From Aureimonas populi (GTDB taxonomy: Bacteria > Pseudomonadota > Alphaproteobacteria > Rhizobiales > Rhizobiaceae): a stretch of DNA of 64,000 nt. Location: NCBI RefSeq assembly GCF_017815515.1, contig NZ_CP072611.1:3472001-3536000 (forward strand), written 5' to 3'. This document shows, piece after piece, positions 49,486-59,089 of the stretch. Each line of letters begins with the position of its first letter. Within the stretch, counting starts at the first letter, position 1. The position numbers and the translations under genes were made by a program. The notes below the pieces were generated by a model. The model was not told the DNA's origin. It was given only the letters and a program-made list of their open reading frames with translations, and did no database searches.

Positions 49486-50391
49486 TCAGGCGGCGGCGGA
49501 TTGCTGCTTCGCCTCGTCCCGTGGGCGCAGGCCGAGAATGTGGCAGATCGAATAGACGAGATCGGCGCGGTTCATCGTGTAGAAGTGGAAATCGCAGATT
49601 CCCCGCTCCACGAGGTCGAGCACCTGCTCGGCGCAGACGGCGGCGGCCACATGGGCGCGCGTCTGCGGGTCGTCCTCCAGCCCGGCGAAGCGCTCGGCCA
49701 GCCAGGTGGGAACGCTGGCGCCGGTGGCGGCCGAGAAGCGGGCCACCTTGGTGAAGTCGTGGATCGGCACGATGCCCGGCACGATGGGCACGTAGACCCC
49801 CGCCTTGCGCACCCGCTCCACGAAGCGCTCATAGGTGTCGTTGTCGAAGAAGAACTGGGTGATGGCACGCGTGGCGCCATTGTCCACCTTCCGCTTCAGG
49901 AGGTCGATATCCGTAGCGAAATCCGGGCTTTCCGGATGCTTCTCCGGATAGGCGGAGACGGAAATCTCGAAATCGGGGTCGATGGCCTTGAGGCCCGCCG
50001 TCAGGTCCACCGCGTTGCGGTAGCCTTGCGGATGGGCCCGATAGGGCGCGCCTGCGCCGCCCGGCATGTCGCCGCGCAAGGCCACGAAATGCCGCACGCC
50101 CGTGCTCCGATACTGCCGCACCACATCGTCCACCTCCTCGCGCGAGGCATCGACGCAGGTGAGGTGGGCGGCCGGCTTCAGCGCCGTCTCGCTGAGGATG
50201 CGGGCGATGGTCTGGTGCGTGCGCTCGCGCGTCGAGCCGCCCGCGCCATAGGTGACGGAAACGAAGCTCGGCCCCAGCGGCGCCAGGCGCTGGATGGAGG
50301 CCCAGAGACTCTCCTCCATCGCCGCCGACTTGGGCGGGAAGAATTCGAAGGATGCGGAAATGCCGCCCTGACGCAGGCGCTTCTGGCTCAT
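49486..50391 (-). CDS. metF: 5,10-methylenetetrahydrofolate reductase MetF
   Basis: A 301-residue FAD enzyme that makes 5-methyltetrahydrofolate for methionine synthesis. It shows SFEFFPPKS near the N-terminus, SVTYGAGGSTRERT, AHLTCVDASREEV, LRGDMPGG, and the FAD/folate-binding QFFFDNDTYERFV with PIVPGIVPIHDF. The length is normal. It starts 11 bases after the ArsR-methyltransferase gene and is surely co-transcribed with it. This regulator-plus-metF pair fits control of the methionine/SAM cycle. Confidence 0.95.
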   Translation of the reverse strand: MSQKRLRQGGISASFEFFPPKSAAMEESLWASIQRLAPLGPSFVSVTYGAGGSTRERTHQTIARILSETALKPAAHLTCVDASREEVDDVVRQYRSTGVRHFVALRGDMPGGAGAPYRAHPQGYRNAVDLTAGLKAIDPDFEISVSAYPEKHPESPDFATDIDLLKRKVDNGATRAITQFFFDNDTYERFVERVRKAGVYVPIVPGIVPIHDFTKVARFSAATGASVPTWLAERFAGLEDDPQTRAHVAAAVCAEQVLDLVERGICDFHFYTMNRADLVYSICHILGLRPRDEAKQQSAAA

Positions 50392-50402
50392 ATGAAGGTT
50401 CC

Positions 50403-51389
50403 TCAGGCGGTCTTGCGCAGTGCGGAGCGGGAGATGCCGGCCAGCCGGCCGACAGTGATGGTGACGGTCAGTTGCCCCTCGCCCGGCGCCTCGAGCGACA
50501 GGCTCGTTTCGGCAAAGAGGCCGGCGCCCTCCAGGAAGCCGGCCAGCGCCGCCTGCGAGAAGCCGAGGCGCAGATGGGCATGCTCCTGGCGCAGGAACTC
50601 CTGCGCATGGGGGGCGAAATCGACGATGGCCAATTGCCCGCCCGGCTCCAGCGTGCGGGCCGCCTCGCGCACCGCCTCGGCCGGGTCGTCGAGATGATGC
50701 AGCACCTGGTGCAGCAGCACGAGGTCGAAGCTGCCGGGCTCGAACGGCAGGTGATACGCATCGCCCTGCCGCACGGAGACGCGCGACAGGCCGGCCGCGT
50801 CCAGCTTGGCCCGCGCCAGCGCCAGCATCTCGCGCGAGGCATCCACCCCCACGGCCCGCGCGGCGTGGGGCGCGAAAAGCTCCAGCATACGGCCGGTGCC
50901 GGTTCCGATGTCGAGAACGGATTCGAAGACCCCCCGGCCGAGGGCGGCGAGGAGCGCATCCTCCACCTCGGCATCGGCCACGTGCAGGGAGCGGATGCGG
51001 TCCCAGCGCTCAGCATTGCGCGCGAAGTACTCCGCCGCCCGCTCCGCGCGCTGGCGCCGTACCGCCTCCAGCTTCTCCGCATCGCGCTCCAGAACCGGGT
51101 CGTGGCGCGAGAGTTGGGCCAGAACGGCCGCCGCGAGGCCGCTGGAGCCCGCGTCCTCCGCCAGCCGAAAATAGGCCCAGGCCCCCTCCTGATAGCGCGT
51201 GAGGACGCCCGTCTCGACGAGAAGCTTCAGATGGCGCGAGATGCGCGGCTGCGACTGCCCCAGGATCGAGACGAGGTCGGTCACGGTGAGGTCCGAGCAC
51301 GCAAGGAGCGCGACGAGACGAAGCCGCGTCGGCTCGGCAAGCGCCTTCAGCCGATCCACGGTATCATCGAACGCAAATGTCGCCGCCAC
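50403..51389 (-). CDS. ArsR-type HTH regulator fused to SAM-dependent methyltransferase
   Basis: A 328-residue two-domain protein. Residues about 5-90 form an ArsR winged helix (LKALAEPTRLRLVALLACSDLTVTDLVSIL, recognition helix QSQPRISRHLKLLVE, wing YQEGAWAYFRL). Residues about 150-270 form a class I methyltransferase with motif I VLDIGTGTGRMLE and LHQVLHHLDDPAEAV. Such fusions occur beside methionine-cycle genes in proteobacteria, where related regulators sense S-adenosylhomocysteine or SAM. The methyltransferase domain may be the sensor. The start is GTG at 51389 (GGGAGG five bases upstream). A clear dyad 16 bases upstream of that GTG is probably its operator, controlling itself and metF. 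Confidence 0.88.
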   Translation of the reverse strand: MAATFAFDDTVDRLKALAEPTRLRLVALLACSDLTVTDLVSILGQSQPRISRHLKLLVETGVLTRYQEGAWAYFRLAEDAGSSGLAAAVLAQLSRHDPVLERDAEKLEAVRRQRAERAAEYFARNAERWDRIRSLHVADAEVEDALLAALGRGVFESVLDIGTGTGRMLELFAPHAARAVGVDASREMLALARAKLDAAGLSRVSVRQGDAYHLPFEPGSFDLVLLHQVLHHLDDPAEAVREAARTLEPGGQLAIVDFAPHAQEFLRQEHAHLRLGFSQAALAGFLEGAGLFAETSLSLEAPGEGQLTVTITVGRLAGISRSALRKTA

Positions 51390-51404
51390 CAAAGCCTCCC
51401 AGAT

Positions 51405-51426
51405 CACATAAGGATATGTTTATGTG
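51405..51426. promoter_or_regulatory. Inverted-repeat operator for the ArsR-methyltransferase/metF operon
   Basis: CACATAA (51405-51411), eight bases, TTATGTG (51420-51426): a perfect 7-base dyad in AT-rich DNA, flanked by partly symmetric GATC. It lies in the divergent gap between the regulator (GTG 51389) and a DUF2293 gene (ATG 51478). AT-rich imperfect palindromes of this size are the usual ArsR-family operators. Confidence 0.65.
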
Positions 51427-51477
51427 TGATCGAAGCGCTTGGCAAGAGAGGCGGCCGCGAGCCGGAGAGGAGCGACG

Positions 51478-51807
51478 ATGACGACGCAGCGGCAAAAGGC
51501 AGTGGCGCGCGCCCTGACGGCGACCATCCCGCGCGCGCCCTATTTCGATGCGCAGGCCATCCGCTCGGCGGCGGGCGCGCGGCACATGCGCGGGCTTTCG
51601 CCCGAGGCGGCCCTCTGGCTCGCGACACTGGCCCATATCCGCCATCGCTATACGGATTACGACACGTTGCGGGACGAGGGGTATGAACGCGACGAAGCAC
51701 GCTTTTTCGTGCTGGATGAGGTCAATGCGGTGCTGGACCGCTGGGGCGCAACCCGCCAACTCGTCTCCGAACCCGGGGAAGACGCCAGAGAAACGGACGA
51801 TCTATGA
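51478..51807 (+). CDS. DUF2293 domain-containing protein
   Basis: A 109-residue soluble protein. It carries the DUF2293 core: ATIPRAPYFDAQAIRSAAGARHMRGLSPEAALWLATLAHIRHRYTDYDTL-type landmarks (PYFDAQAIR, RGLSPE, HIRHRYTDYD) and ARFFVLDEVNAVLDRWG. Family function unknown; the domain is predicted to be helical. GGAGAGGAG lies five bases before the ATG at 51478. It is divergent from the ArsR-methyltransferase gene, so the shared dyad might also affect it. A hairpin follows. Confidence 0.8.
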   Translation: MTTQRQKAVARALTATIPRAPYFDAQAIRSAAGARHMRGLSPEAALWLATLAHIRHRYTDYDTLRDEGYERDEARFFVLDEVNAVLDRWGATRQLVSEPGEDARETDDL

Positions 51808-51840
51808 TCGGGCCCGAGAAAATGCGCGGCACCAAAAGCA

Positions 51841-51870
51841 AAAGCCGGCCCTTCAGCGAAGGCCGGCTTT
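51841..51870. terminator. Hairpin terminator between DUF2293 gene and 40-codon gene
   Basis: AAAGCCGGCC (51841-51850) pairs with GGCCGGCTTT (51861-51870), with further CTTC/GAAG pairing in the loop. It is A-rich on the left and T-rich on the right, so it can serve the convergent genes on both strands. Confidence 0.75.
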
Positions 51871-51877
51871 GTATAGT

Positions 51878-52000
51878 CTAGAAACGGTCGCGGTTCGATG
51901 GGCGGTGCAGCTCGATCAGGCGGCGGGCCTGCTCTTCTCGCGCTTCCACCAGACGCTTGAATGCACGTCCGCTTACTTCTTTGATCCGGCTCATCACCAT
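51878..52000 (-). CDS. Small charged helical protein (40 aa)
   Basis: A 40-codon gene. ATG at 52000 has AAGGAGA six bases upstream; an in-frame ATG two codons later would also work. The product is almost all charged and predicted helical (SRIKEVSGRAFKRLVEAR, then EEQARRLIELHRPSNRDRF), with no signal or membrane segment. The stop TAG is eight bases from the strong hairpin at 51841-51870, which would end its transcript. Ribosome site, gene-like codon use and its own terminator support it as real. I recognise no family. Confidence 0.65.
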   Translation of the reverse strand: MVMSRIKEVSGRAFKRLVEAREEQARRLIELHRPSNRDRF

Positions 52001-52106
52001 GGGGATTCTCCTTGCGACGTGTATCGAAGGAAAAAATAGCCGCTCCAAAGCTTTCGAGCTACCCGCCTGCCTGCATGCCAGCCATGCCTATCAGGCAGGC
52101 ATCCTC

Positions 52107-52691
52107 TTACTCATAGATCCACTGCTCGGGAAGCCGCGCCTCGAACGCCTCGCCCGGAACGATGCGGCCGGGCTTTTCCACCCACGCCACAAGCCCGCGC
52201 CGGTGCCTTGCGGCCCTCACGAAGTCGAGGTCGAGCCCTGCCCGCTCGCTGTGGTGGCGCGCGATGGCGCGCCCTGCCGCGCGGCAGGGGCTGTTGTCGC
52301 CGTCGATCTTGAGCGTGGCACCGCCTTCGAAGAACAGGAGCGTGCGCGCCGGCAGCCGGCTGAGGCGCGCGATGCCCTGAAGGACAAGGTTGCCCCCGAT
52401 CCAGCCGGCCGGCAGCGTGTCCAGGCCCAGCGCCTGCGCGATTTCGGCCAGTTCTTCCGGCGCCAGGATCGATAGTTGCCGCTCGTTTCGGATCTCGGTG
52501 CCGCGCGGGTACCAGGGCTCGCGCCCGCCGGTGCGGCGGGTGAGGCCGCCATGCCGGTCGGTCCCGATCCCCGCGAAGGTCAGGTCCAGCCCGTCCACCG
52601 GCTCGGTTTCGAAGCCCTTGCCCATGGTGCGCAGGGTGGCGGTGACGTGCCCCCTGATCTTGCGGGCCGGACGGTGCGCCGCCGGGCTCAC
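52107..52691 (-). CDS. MOSC domain-containing protein
   Basis: A 194-residue MOSC (molybdenum cofactor sulfurase C-terminal) protein. Landmarks are FAGIGTDRHGGLTR, RNERQLSILAPEELAEIAQALG, WIGGNLVLQGI, and the conserved cysteine in DNSPCRAAGRAI, which in this family carries sulfur or binds molybdopterin. Related proteins act in sulfur transfer to Moco or in N-hydroxylated compound reduction. Translation starts at GTG 52691, overlapping the dedA stop (GTGA), so expression is coupled to the DedA protein. Confidence 0.85.
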   Translation of the reverse strand: MSPAAHRPARKIRGHVTATLRTMGKGFETEPVDGLDLTFAGIGTDRHGGLTRRTGGREPWYPRGTEIRNERQLSILAPEELAEIAQALGLDTLPAGWIGGNLVLQGIARLSRLPARTLLFFEGGATLKIDGDNSPCRAAGRAIARHHSERAGLDLDFVRAARHRRGLVAWVEKPGRIVPGEAFEARLPEQWIYE

Positions 52692-53308
52692 GCCCTGCCG
52701 TCGTCCCTCGCCGGCGCGGGCTTGAAGGTCACGACGCGGTAGATATAGAGCGCCACGATGCCGATGATGACCGCGTTCGAGACCGGGCCGACATAGGCGT
52801 CGATCAGCTCGTAGTTCTGTCCGAGGAGGTAGCCTGCCAGGGCAAGCCCGGCCGTCCAGATGGCGGTGCCGATGGCGGAAAAGGCGAGGAAGAGCGCGAA
52901 CGGCATGCGAGCCAGCCCGGCCGGAACGGAGATCAGCGTGCGCACCGTCGGCACGAGACGCCCCAGGAAGACGGCCCAGTAGCCATGCCGGCGAAACCAG
53001 CCATCGGCCGTGTCGACATCCTTCGGCGTCATCGTCATCCAACGGCCCCACCGCGCCGCCAGCGCCATGATGCGCTGCTTGCCGAAGAAATAGCCGAGGA
53101 AGTACCAGGGGATGATGCCCAGAAGCGAGCCGATCGTCCCTGCCACGAGCACGGAGACGATGGACATCTGGCCCGTGGCCGCCTGATAGCCGGCCAGTGG
53201 CATGATGATCTCGGAGGGGATCGGCGGAAAGATGTTTTCCAGAAACATCAGAAGCGCGATGCCGAACGCCCCGAAGTCTTCCATCAACGACTTGACGAAC
53301 TGGTCCAC
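52688..53308 (-). CDS. DedA family membrane protein
   Basis: A 206-residue polytopic membrane protein of the DedA/SNARE-associated (VTT) family. Conserved features are FLENIFPPIPSEIIMPLAGY (about 23-42), GSLLGIIPWYFLGYFFGKQR, and the arginine motif FLGRLVPTVRTLISVPAGLARMPF (about 114-137). DedA proteins support envelope homeostasis, and some flip undecaprenyl phosphate or phospholipids. It starts with ATG at 53308 and is coupled with the MOSC gene downstream. Confidence 0.92.
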   Translation of the reverse strand: MDQFVKSLMEDFGAFGIALLMFLENIFPPIPSEIIMPLAGYQAATGQMSIVSVLVAGTIGSLLGIIPWYFLGYFFGKQRIMALAARWGRWMTMTPKDVDTADGWFRRHGYWAVFLGRLVPTVRTLISVPAGLARMPFALFLAFSAIGTAIWTAGLALAGYLLGQNYELIDAYVGPVSNAVIIGIVALYIYRVVTFKPAPARDDGRA

Positions 53309-53356
53309 GCGTCGTGTTCCCTGAAAGCGGCCCGCAGGACCCGGAGATTGAGGCCC

Positions 53357-53755
53357 TTAAGCCCGGCGTGCCTGCAGCGCCTCGCGCAGCACGGCCTCGA
53401 CCTGGGCCTCTGTATAGGGCTTTTGCAGCACGGAACAGAACTGCCATTCCTCCGGCACGCCGCTGCGCCCGTAGCCGGTGGCGAAGACGATCCCTACGTT
53501 CCGGCCCTTCAGCAACTCGGCCACGGGATAGACTTTCTCACCCCCGATATTGACGTCGAGGATCGCCACGTCGAAGGACAGCTCGCCGCCGAGCATCTCC
53601 TGCGCCTTCGACACGCGCATCGCCATGCCGGCGATGGCGCAGCCCATGTCGAGGAGCATGTCCTCGAGCTGCATTGCGACGAGGCTTTCGTCCTCGACGA
53701 TGAAAACACGAACTCCGTTCAGAGCCGTCGCCTCAGCCTGCATCAACGCTTGCAA
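53357..53755 (-). CDS. Single-domain response regulator
   Basis: A 132-residue CheY-like receiver without output domain. Acidic pocket E-D-E in VFIVEDESLVAM (about 17-28), phospho-acceptor Asp in FDVAILDVNIGG (about 67), and conserved K in VLQKPYTE. The frame overlaps the end of the histidine kinase by 23 bases. The start is taken as TTG 53755, because GGAGG lies nine bases before it; the alternative ATG at 53743 has no ribosome site. It is the probable phosphorelay partner of the adjacent HWE kinase. Confidence 0.85.
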   Translation of the reverse strand: MQALMQAEATALNGVRVFIVEDESLVAMQLEDMLLDMGCAIAGMAMRVSKAQEMLGGELSFDVAILDVNIGGEKVYPVAELLKGRNVGIVFATGYGRSGVPEEWQFCSVLQKPYTEAQVEAVLREALQARRA

Positions 53756-55211
53756 CAGTTTCGACCTCCATCAGCGGAACTTCGATGCGGCAGATGAGGC
53801 CGTCGCGGCGAAAAGCAAGCTCCAGCGTGCCATCGAGTTCGCCAGTGATGATCCTTTGCAACATACGCAGGCCGAAGCCGGGGACAAGCGCCAGCTCGCC
53901 GGTATCGAAGCCGGCCTCCGTCCACTCCACCAGAAGGCGCCCGTCCGGCCCGCTCGAACGCGACCAGACCACCGAAACGGCGCCGCCGGGCGTGGCCAGC
54001 CCCCCATATTTGGACGCATTGGACGAAAGCTCGTGGAACACCATGGCGAAGGCGATGGCGGCCTTCGGCTTGAGCTGCGTCAGCGCGCCGGAGGCCGTCA
54101 CCCGCTCGGCCCCGTAGACCGCCAGCTCCTGCATGAGGATGTCGGTCAGCTCGGCCGATTCCCAGTGGCGGTCGCTCAGCACGTCGTGCGCCTTGGAAAG
54201 CGCCTGGATGCGCGAGTCGAACGCCTGCTGCGCCAGCGCCGGATCCTGCACCCCGCGAAAGCTCTGGCGCGCGATCGACTGCACCGTGGAGAGGGTATTC
54301 TTCACACGATGGTTCAACTCATCCAGAAGAAGCCGTTGGCGCTGCTGGAAAAGAATCTCTCCCGTCCGCTCGTAGGCCTGCACGAAGATGCCGGTTATCG
54401 TTCCGCTGGCTTCCTGAATGGGGTGGTAGGAGAAATCCAGGAACGTCTCCTCCATCGGCTGGTCGCCCTGCCTGCGCAGGAGCAGGCGGTAGCCCTGGAG
54501 TACGCGAACCCTTCCCTCGTAAAAGACCTCGTCGAGCATCTCGAAAACGCCCTGCCCTTCCATCTCGGGCAAGGCCTCGCGCATCGGCATCCCCAGCACG
54601 GGGCGGCCGATGAAGCGCTGATAGGCCTCGTTGGCGAAGGTGAAGACGTGCCGCTCGCCCTGCAGAACCGCGACCATGCCCGGCGCGTTCTCGAACAGGC
54701 GGCGGAAGGCGGCGCTGGTGTCGCGGACGGAACGATACGCCTCCTCCGCCTCTCGCGCGCGCTGGATCAGCTCCAGTTCGCCCGGCAGGATGCGGAAGGG
54801 CACCGTGGCCGCCTCACGCAGCTTGACCAGCTCGGAGATGTCGACCGTGTTCTGCAGGACGAAGAGGACCTCGCCCTTCTCGTCCAGGAGGGGCGAGTGG
54901 ACGGCGGTCCAGTAGCGCGTCTCGAACTCGCAGCCCTGCGCGCCCGGAACCGGGATCTCGTAAGGGATGTAGGCCAGTGTGTCGGGCCGGCCCGTTTCGA
55001 TGACGCTCAGAAGGGAGGAGATCAGGCGCTTTCCGGAAGCGCCCGGGTTGGGAAACGCCTCGTCGATTCGGCGCCCCAACAACTCGCTCTGGCGGCGCAT
55101 GACGGCCGTTTCATAGGCCGGGTTCGCCGCCACATAGCGCAACTCGCGGTCGAGAAGCATGTGTGGGCTCGGCAGGGCGTGGAAAAGCTGCCTGAAGGTA
55201 AGTCGATCCAT
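53733..55211 (-). CDS. PAS-domain HWE-type sensor histidine kinase
   Basis: A 492-residue soluble kinase. It has two PAS-like sensory domains (about 1-130 with LPSPHMLLDRELRYVAANPAYE, and about 165-290 with FENAPGMVAVLQGERHVFTFANEAYQRFIG). The HWE/HisKA_2 transmitter has phospho-His in LLDELNHRVKNTLSTVQSIARQS (about 300-322), the hallmark HWE residues (DRHWESAEL), and FHELSSNASKYGGL in the ATPase domain. No membrane helix. HWE kinases often feed general stress or light/redox signalling in Rhizobiales. The start is placed at 55211; a GTG at 55241 lacks a ribosome site. A close match to an EcfG-type promoter lies upstream. Confidence 0.9.
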   Translation of the reverse strand: MDRLTFRQLFHALPSPHMLLDRELRYVAANPAYETAVMRRQSELLGRRIDEAFPNPGASGKRLISSLLSVIETGRPDTLAYIPYEIPVPGAQGCEFETRYWTAVHSPLLDEKGEVLFVLQNTVDISELVKLREAATVPFRILPGELELIQRAREAEEAYRSVRDTSAAFRRLFENAPGMVAVLQGERHVFTFANEAYQRFIGRPVLGMPMREALPEMEGQGVFEMLDEVFYEGRVRVLQGYRLLLRRQGDQPMEETFLDFSYHPIQEASGTITGIFVQAYERTGEILFQQRQRLLLDELNHRVKNTLSTVQSIARQSFRGVQDPALAQQAFDSRIQALSKAHDVLSDRHWESAELTDILMQELAVYGAERVTASGALTQLKPKAAIAFAMVFHELSSNASKYGGLATPGGAVSVVWSRSSGPDGRLLVEWTEAGFDTGELALVPGFGLRMLQRIITGELDGTLELAFRRDGLICRIEVPLMEVETVASVDAG

Positions 55212-55254
55212 CCTGCCTGCTGCTCGATCCTTGTTTCCCACCGGGCGGGATCGA

Positions 55255-55279
55255 AACCGCGCACGAGACGCGGAGTTCC
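55255..55279 (-). promoter_or_regulatory. Candidate EcfG (general stress) promoter for the HWE kinase
   Basis: On the minus strand GGAAC (complement of 55275-55279) is followed after 16 bases by GGTT (55255-55258). The EcfG consensus in alphaproteobacteria is GGAAC-N16/17-CGTT, so this differs by one base in the -10 part. It is about 44 bases upstream of the kinase ATG. Confidence 0.4.
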
Positions 55280-55350
55280 GACCAGGACCGAAGGGTTTCC
55301 CGGTGACGACCGATCAGTGATTTAGCTGCCTAAACATATTAGGAAAGATG

Positions 55351-55382
55351 AAGGACGCATTTTTTCGACAAAATGCGTCCTT
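55351..55382 (-). terminator. Terminator of ettA
   Basis: AAGGACGCATTTT (55351-55363) pairs perfectly with AAAATGCGTCCTT (55370-55382) around a six-base loop. It starts about ten bases beyond the ettA stop and separates ettA from the kinase operon. Confidence 0.8.
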
Positions 55383-55391
55383 GCCTTGCGC

Positions 55392-57041
<1,650 letters not shown>

Positions 57042-57170
57042 GAACCGTCCCGGTTGTCGCTGATATGAATGAGTTGGGGCGCTTCTAGCGCAGGACGGCC
57101 GCGAATGGAACGCGTCCGCCCGCCGCGGAGATAGGCTGCCGCGCCGGTTTTCTCAAGAATGCGGCGCTCC

Positions 57171-58160
57171 TCAGCCCCGCTCGAAACCGCCCGGATCGAC
57201 CTCTCCGCCGCGACATCCGCGCGCGGCAGGCTCGCCGGCTCGGATCATGGCGGCCAAGGCCTCGCCGGGCCGGCCGGCCAGCGCGATGCGCAACTCGCGC
57301 ACGAGCCGCCGCCCGTCGATCTCGGCGCAATCCACCAGCACCCTCTCGCCCGCCCCGCGCCCGAACGCACGGTCGAAGACGGCGCGAATCTCCCGCGCCG
57401 ACAGCTCGGAGCCGATGGCCGCCTCGAACAGTTCGCGCACCGCGCTCTCGTTCAGCTCGGACAGGAGCCGCACGGACAGCGCGAAGTAATCCTCGGCCTC
57501 GCCATCGAAACAGGTGCCATGCTTCCACCACTGGTGCCTGTCGAGGCTGGAGGCGACGCCGGGCATGGCGGCGGCCAGCTCCGCCCGCACGCGCGGGGAG
57601 ATCTCCACCTGCGGCAGGTTTCGCCAGTCGCCCTCCTCGTCCACCGCCACGATCCGCGCCGGCACGCCGCAATACTGGCGCCCGCGCGGCTGCGGCCACA
57701 GGCCGTGCAGCGTGAAGCCCCCATCGTCGCGCCCGCCGCCGCGGCATTCGCTCACCCGCCTTCGCGTCTCGCAAAAGGCTGGCTGCCACGAGACCGCCAG
57801 CACATAGTCGTCGTGCCGCGTCTTGGCCGGGAGCGCGGGCTCACGCTCGCGCGCGGAGGCCTGGACCGGCCCGGTGGAGCCGTCCTCCTCCACCCGCCCG
57901 CAGCCATAGGCGACCCAGCGGCGTTCCGGCTCGGCTTCCGGTATCAGGATCAGATAGTGGCTGCCGGGCACGGCGTTGCGCCCGATCAACTCGTAGGTGC
58001 GCCCCGCCTGCGTTGCGATATTGCCGGGGTTGCGATCCGGCTCGCGGATGGACGGGGTCGCCGCGCAGGTCGCCTCGGCGGTGAAGGCGCCGACCATCGG
58101 CACCTGCGCGAGGGCCGCATGGGGCAGGAGGAGGAAGAGGGCGATCAGGAGAGGCTTCAT
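57171..58160 (-). CDS. RNase T2 family ribonuclease, secreted
   Basis: A 329-residue exported ribonuclease. Signal peptide MKPLLIALFLLLPHAALAQ is followed by an N-terminal extension (about 20-125) and the T2 domain. CAS I is FTLHGLWPQPRG and CAS II HQWWKHGTCFDGEAEDYF, with both catalytic histidines present, and paired cysteines for disulfides. T2 enzymes cut single-stranded RNA through a 2',3'-cyclic phosphate, here in the periplasm or outside. The start at 58160 gives the signal peptide at once; an ATG at 58172 is possible. The gene lies downstream of the permease and could be on its transcript. Confidence 0.9.
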   Translation of the reverse strand: MKPLLIALFLLLPHAALAQVPMVGAFTAEATCAATPSIREPDRNPGNIATQAGRTYELIGRNAVPGSHYLILIPEAEPERRWVAYGCGRVEEDGSTGPVQASAREREPALPAKTRHDDYVLAVSWQPAFCETRRRVSECRGGGRDDGGFTLHGLWPQPRGRQYCGVPARIVAVDEEGDWRNLPQVEISPRVRAELAAAMPGVASSLDRHQWWKHGTCFDGEAEDYFALSVRLLSELNESAVRELFEAAIGSELSAREIRAVFDRAFGRGAGERVLVDCAEIDGRRLVRELRIALAGRPGEALAAMIRAGEPAARGCRGGEVDPGGFERG

Positions 58161-58216
58161 CCGCCGGACCATAGCGGATGAGGCCCCAGCGTATACCCCC
58201 GCTCTGCCCGCAGTCG

Positions 58217-59062
58217 CTAGCGCGGCTGGCCCGAGCGATGCGCCCAGCCCGTCATGCGCATCTCCAGAAGCGCCATGAGGGCGTACATGACGATACCCTC
58301 GATCGCCAGCATCAGGAGGCCGGCGAAGACCAGCGGTACGTTGAACTGCGACTGGGCGCTCAACATCATGAAGCCGAGGCCGGAATTGGCCGCGATGGTC
58401 TCCGACACGACCGAGCCGACGAAGGCGAGCGTGATCGCGACCTTCAGGGAGCCGAAGAAATACGGCATGGAACGCGGGATGCCGACCTTGGTCATCACGT
58501 CCCATTTCGATGCGCCGAGCGCGCGCAGCACGTCCTCGGTCTCCGGCTCGATGGTGGCAAGGCCCGTCGCCACGTTCACCACGATAGGGAAGAAGGCGAT
58601 GAGGAAGGCGGTGAGGATGGCCGGCACCGTGCCGATGCCGAACCAGATGACGAGGATCGGCACCACCGCCACCTTAGGGATAGAATTGAAGCCGATCATC
58701 AACGGGTAGAGTCCGGCATAGATCGACTTGGACCACCCCACGAGGAGCCCCAGCCCGAGCCCGAAGACGACGGCCAGCAGGAAGCCGGCCACCGTGGTGA
58801 AAAGCGTCTGGAGCGAGTTCGTCCAGATCGCCGGCCAGTACCGGACGATGGCCCCGAAGATCGCCGAGGGAGCGGGCAGGATGTAGACGGGCATAGCGAA
58901 CAGCCGCACCGCCGCTTCCCAGAGCACGAACAGCCCGATCGTGTAGGCCCAGGGTGCGACCTTGATCCAGTCGATCCCTTTCTTTCGGGGCGTGCCGGGC
59001 TTCGGCCTCGCCTCCACGGCGCGGATTTCGGCGGGCAGTTCCTTGGTGGAGGCCTTGCTCAC
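58217..59062 (-). CDS. ABC transporter permease (SsuC/TauC/ThiX-like)
   Basis: A 281-residue permease with about six membrane helices. A charged leader is followed by APWAYTIGLFVLWEAAVRLFAMPVYILPAPSAI-type sequence (landmarks VLWEA and LPAPSAI). The cytoplasmic EAA loop is RALGASKWDVMTKVGIPRSMPYFF. It should import a small anionic or heterocyclic nutrient together with the ATPase and binding protein encoded at 60504-62350. Its start is GTG 59062. It is separated from those partners by an IS110 element, so its expression may be lowered or driven by a different promoter. Confidence 0.9.
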   Translation of the reverse strand: MSKASTKELPAEIRAVEARPKPGTPRKKGIDWIKVAPWAYTIGLFVLWEAAVRLFAMPVYILPAPSAIFGAIVRYWPAIWTNSLQTLFTTVAGFLLAVVFGLGLGLLVGWSKSIYAGLYPLMIGFNSIPKVAVVPILVIWFGIGTVPAILTAFLIAFFPIVVNVATGLATIEPETEDVLRALGASKWDVMTKVGIPRSMPYFFGSLKVAITLAFVGSVVSETIAANSGLGFMMLSAQSQFNVPLVFAGLLMLAIEGIVMYALMALLEMRMTGWAHRSGQPR

Positions 59063-59089
59063 GCGGCCCTACCAATGAAGTGCATTTCG

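Noticed and set aside
53743..53743. ATG start for the response regulator
   Set aside because: No ribosome site; the TTG four codons upstream has GGAGG at good distance.
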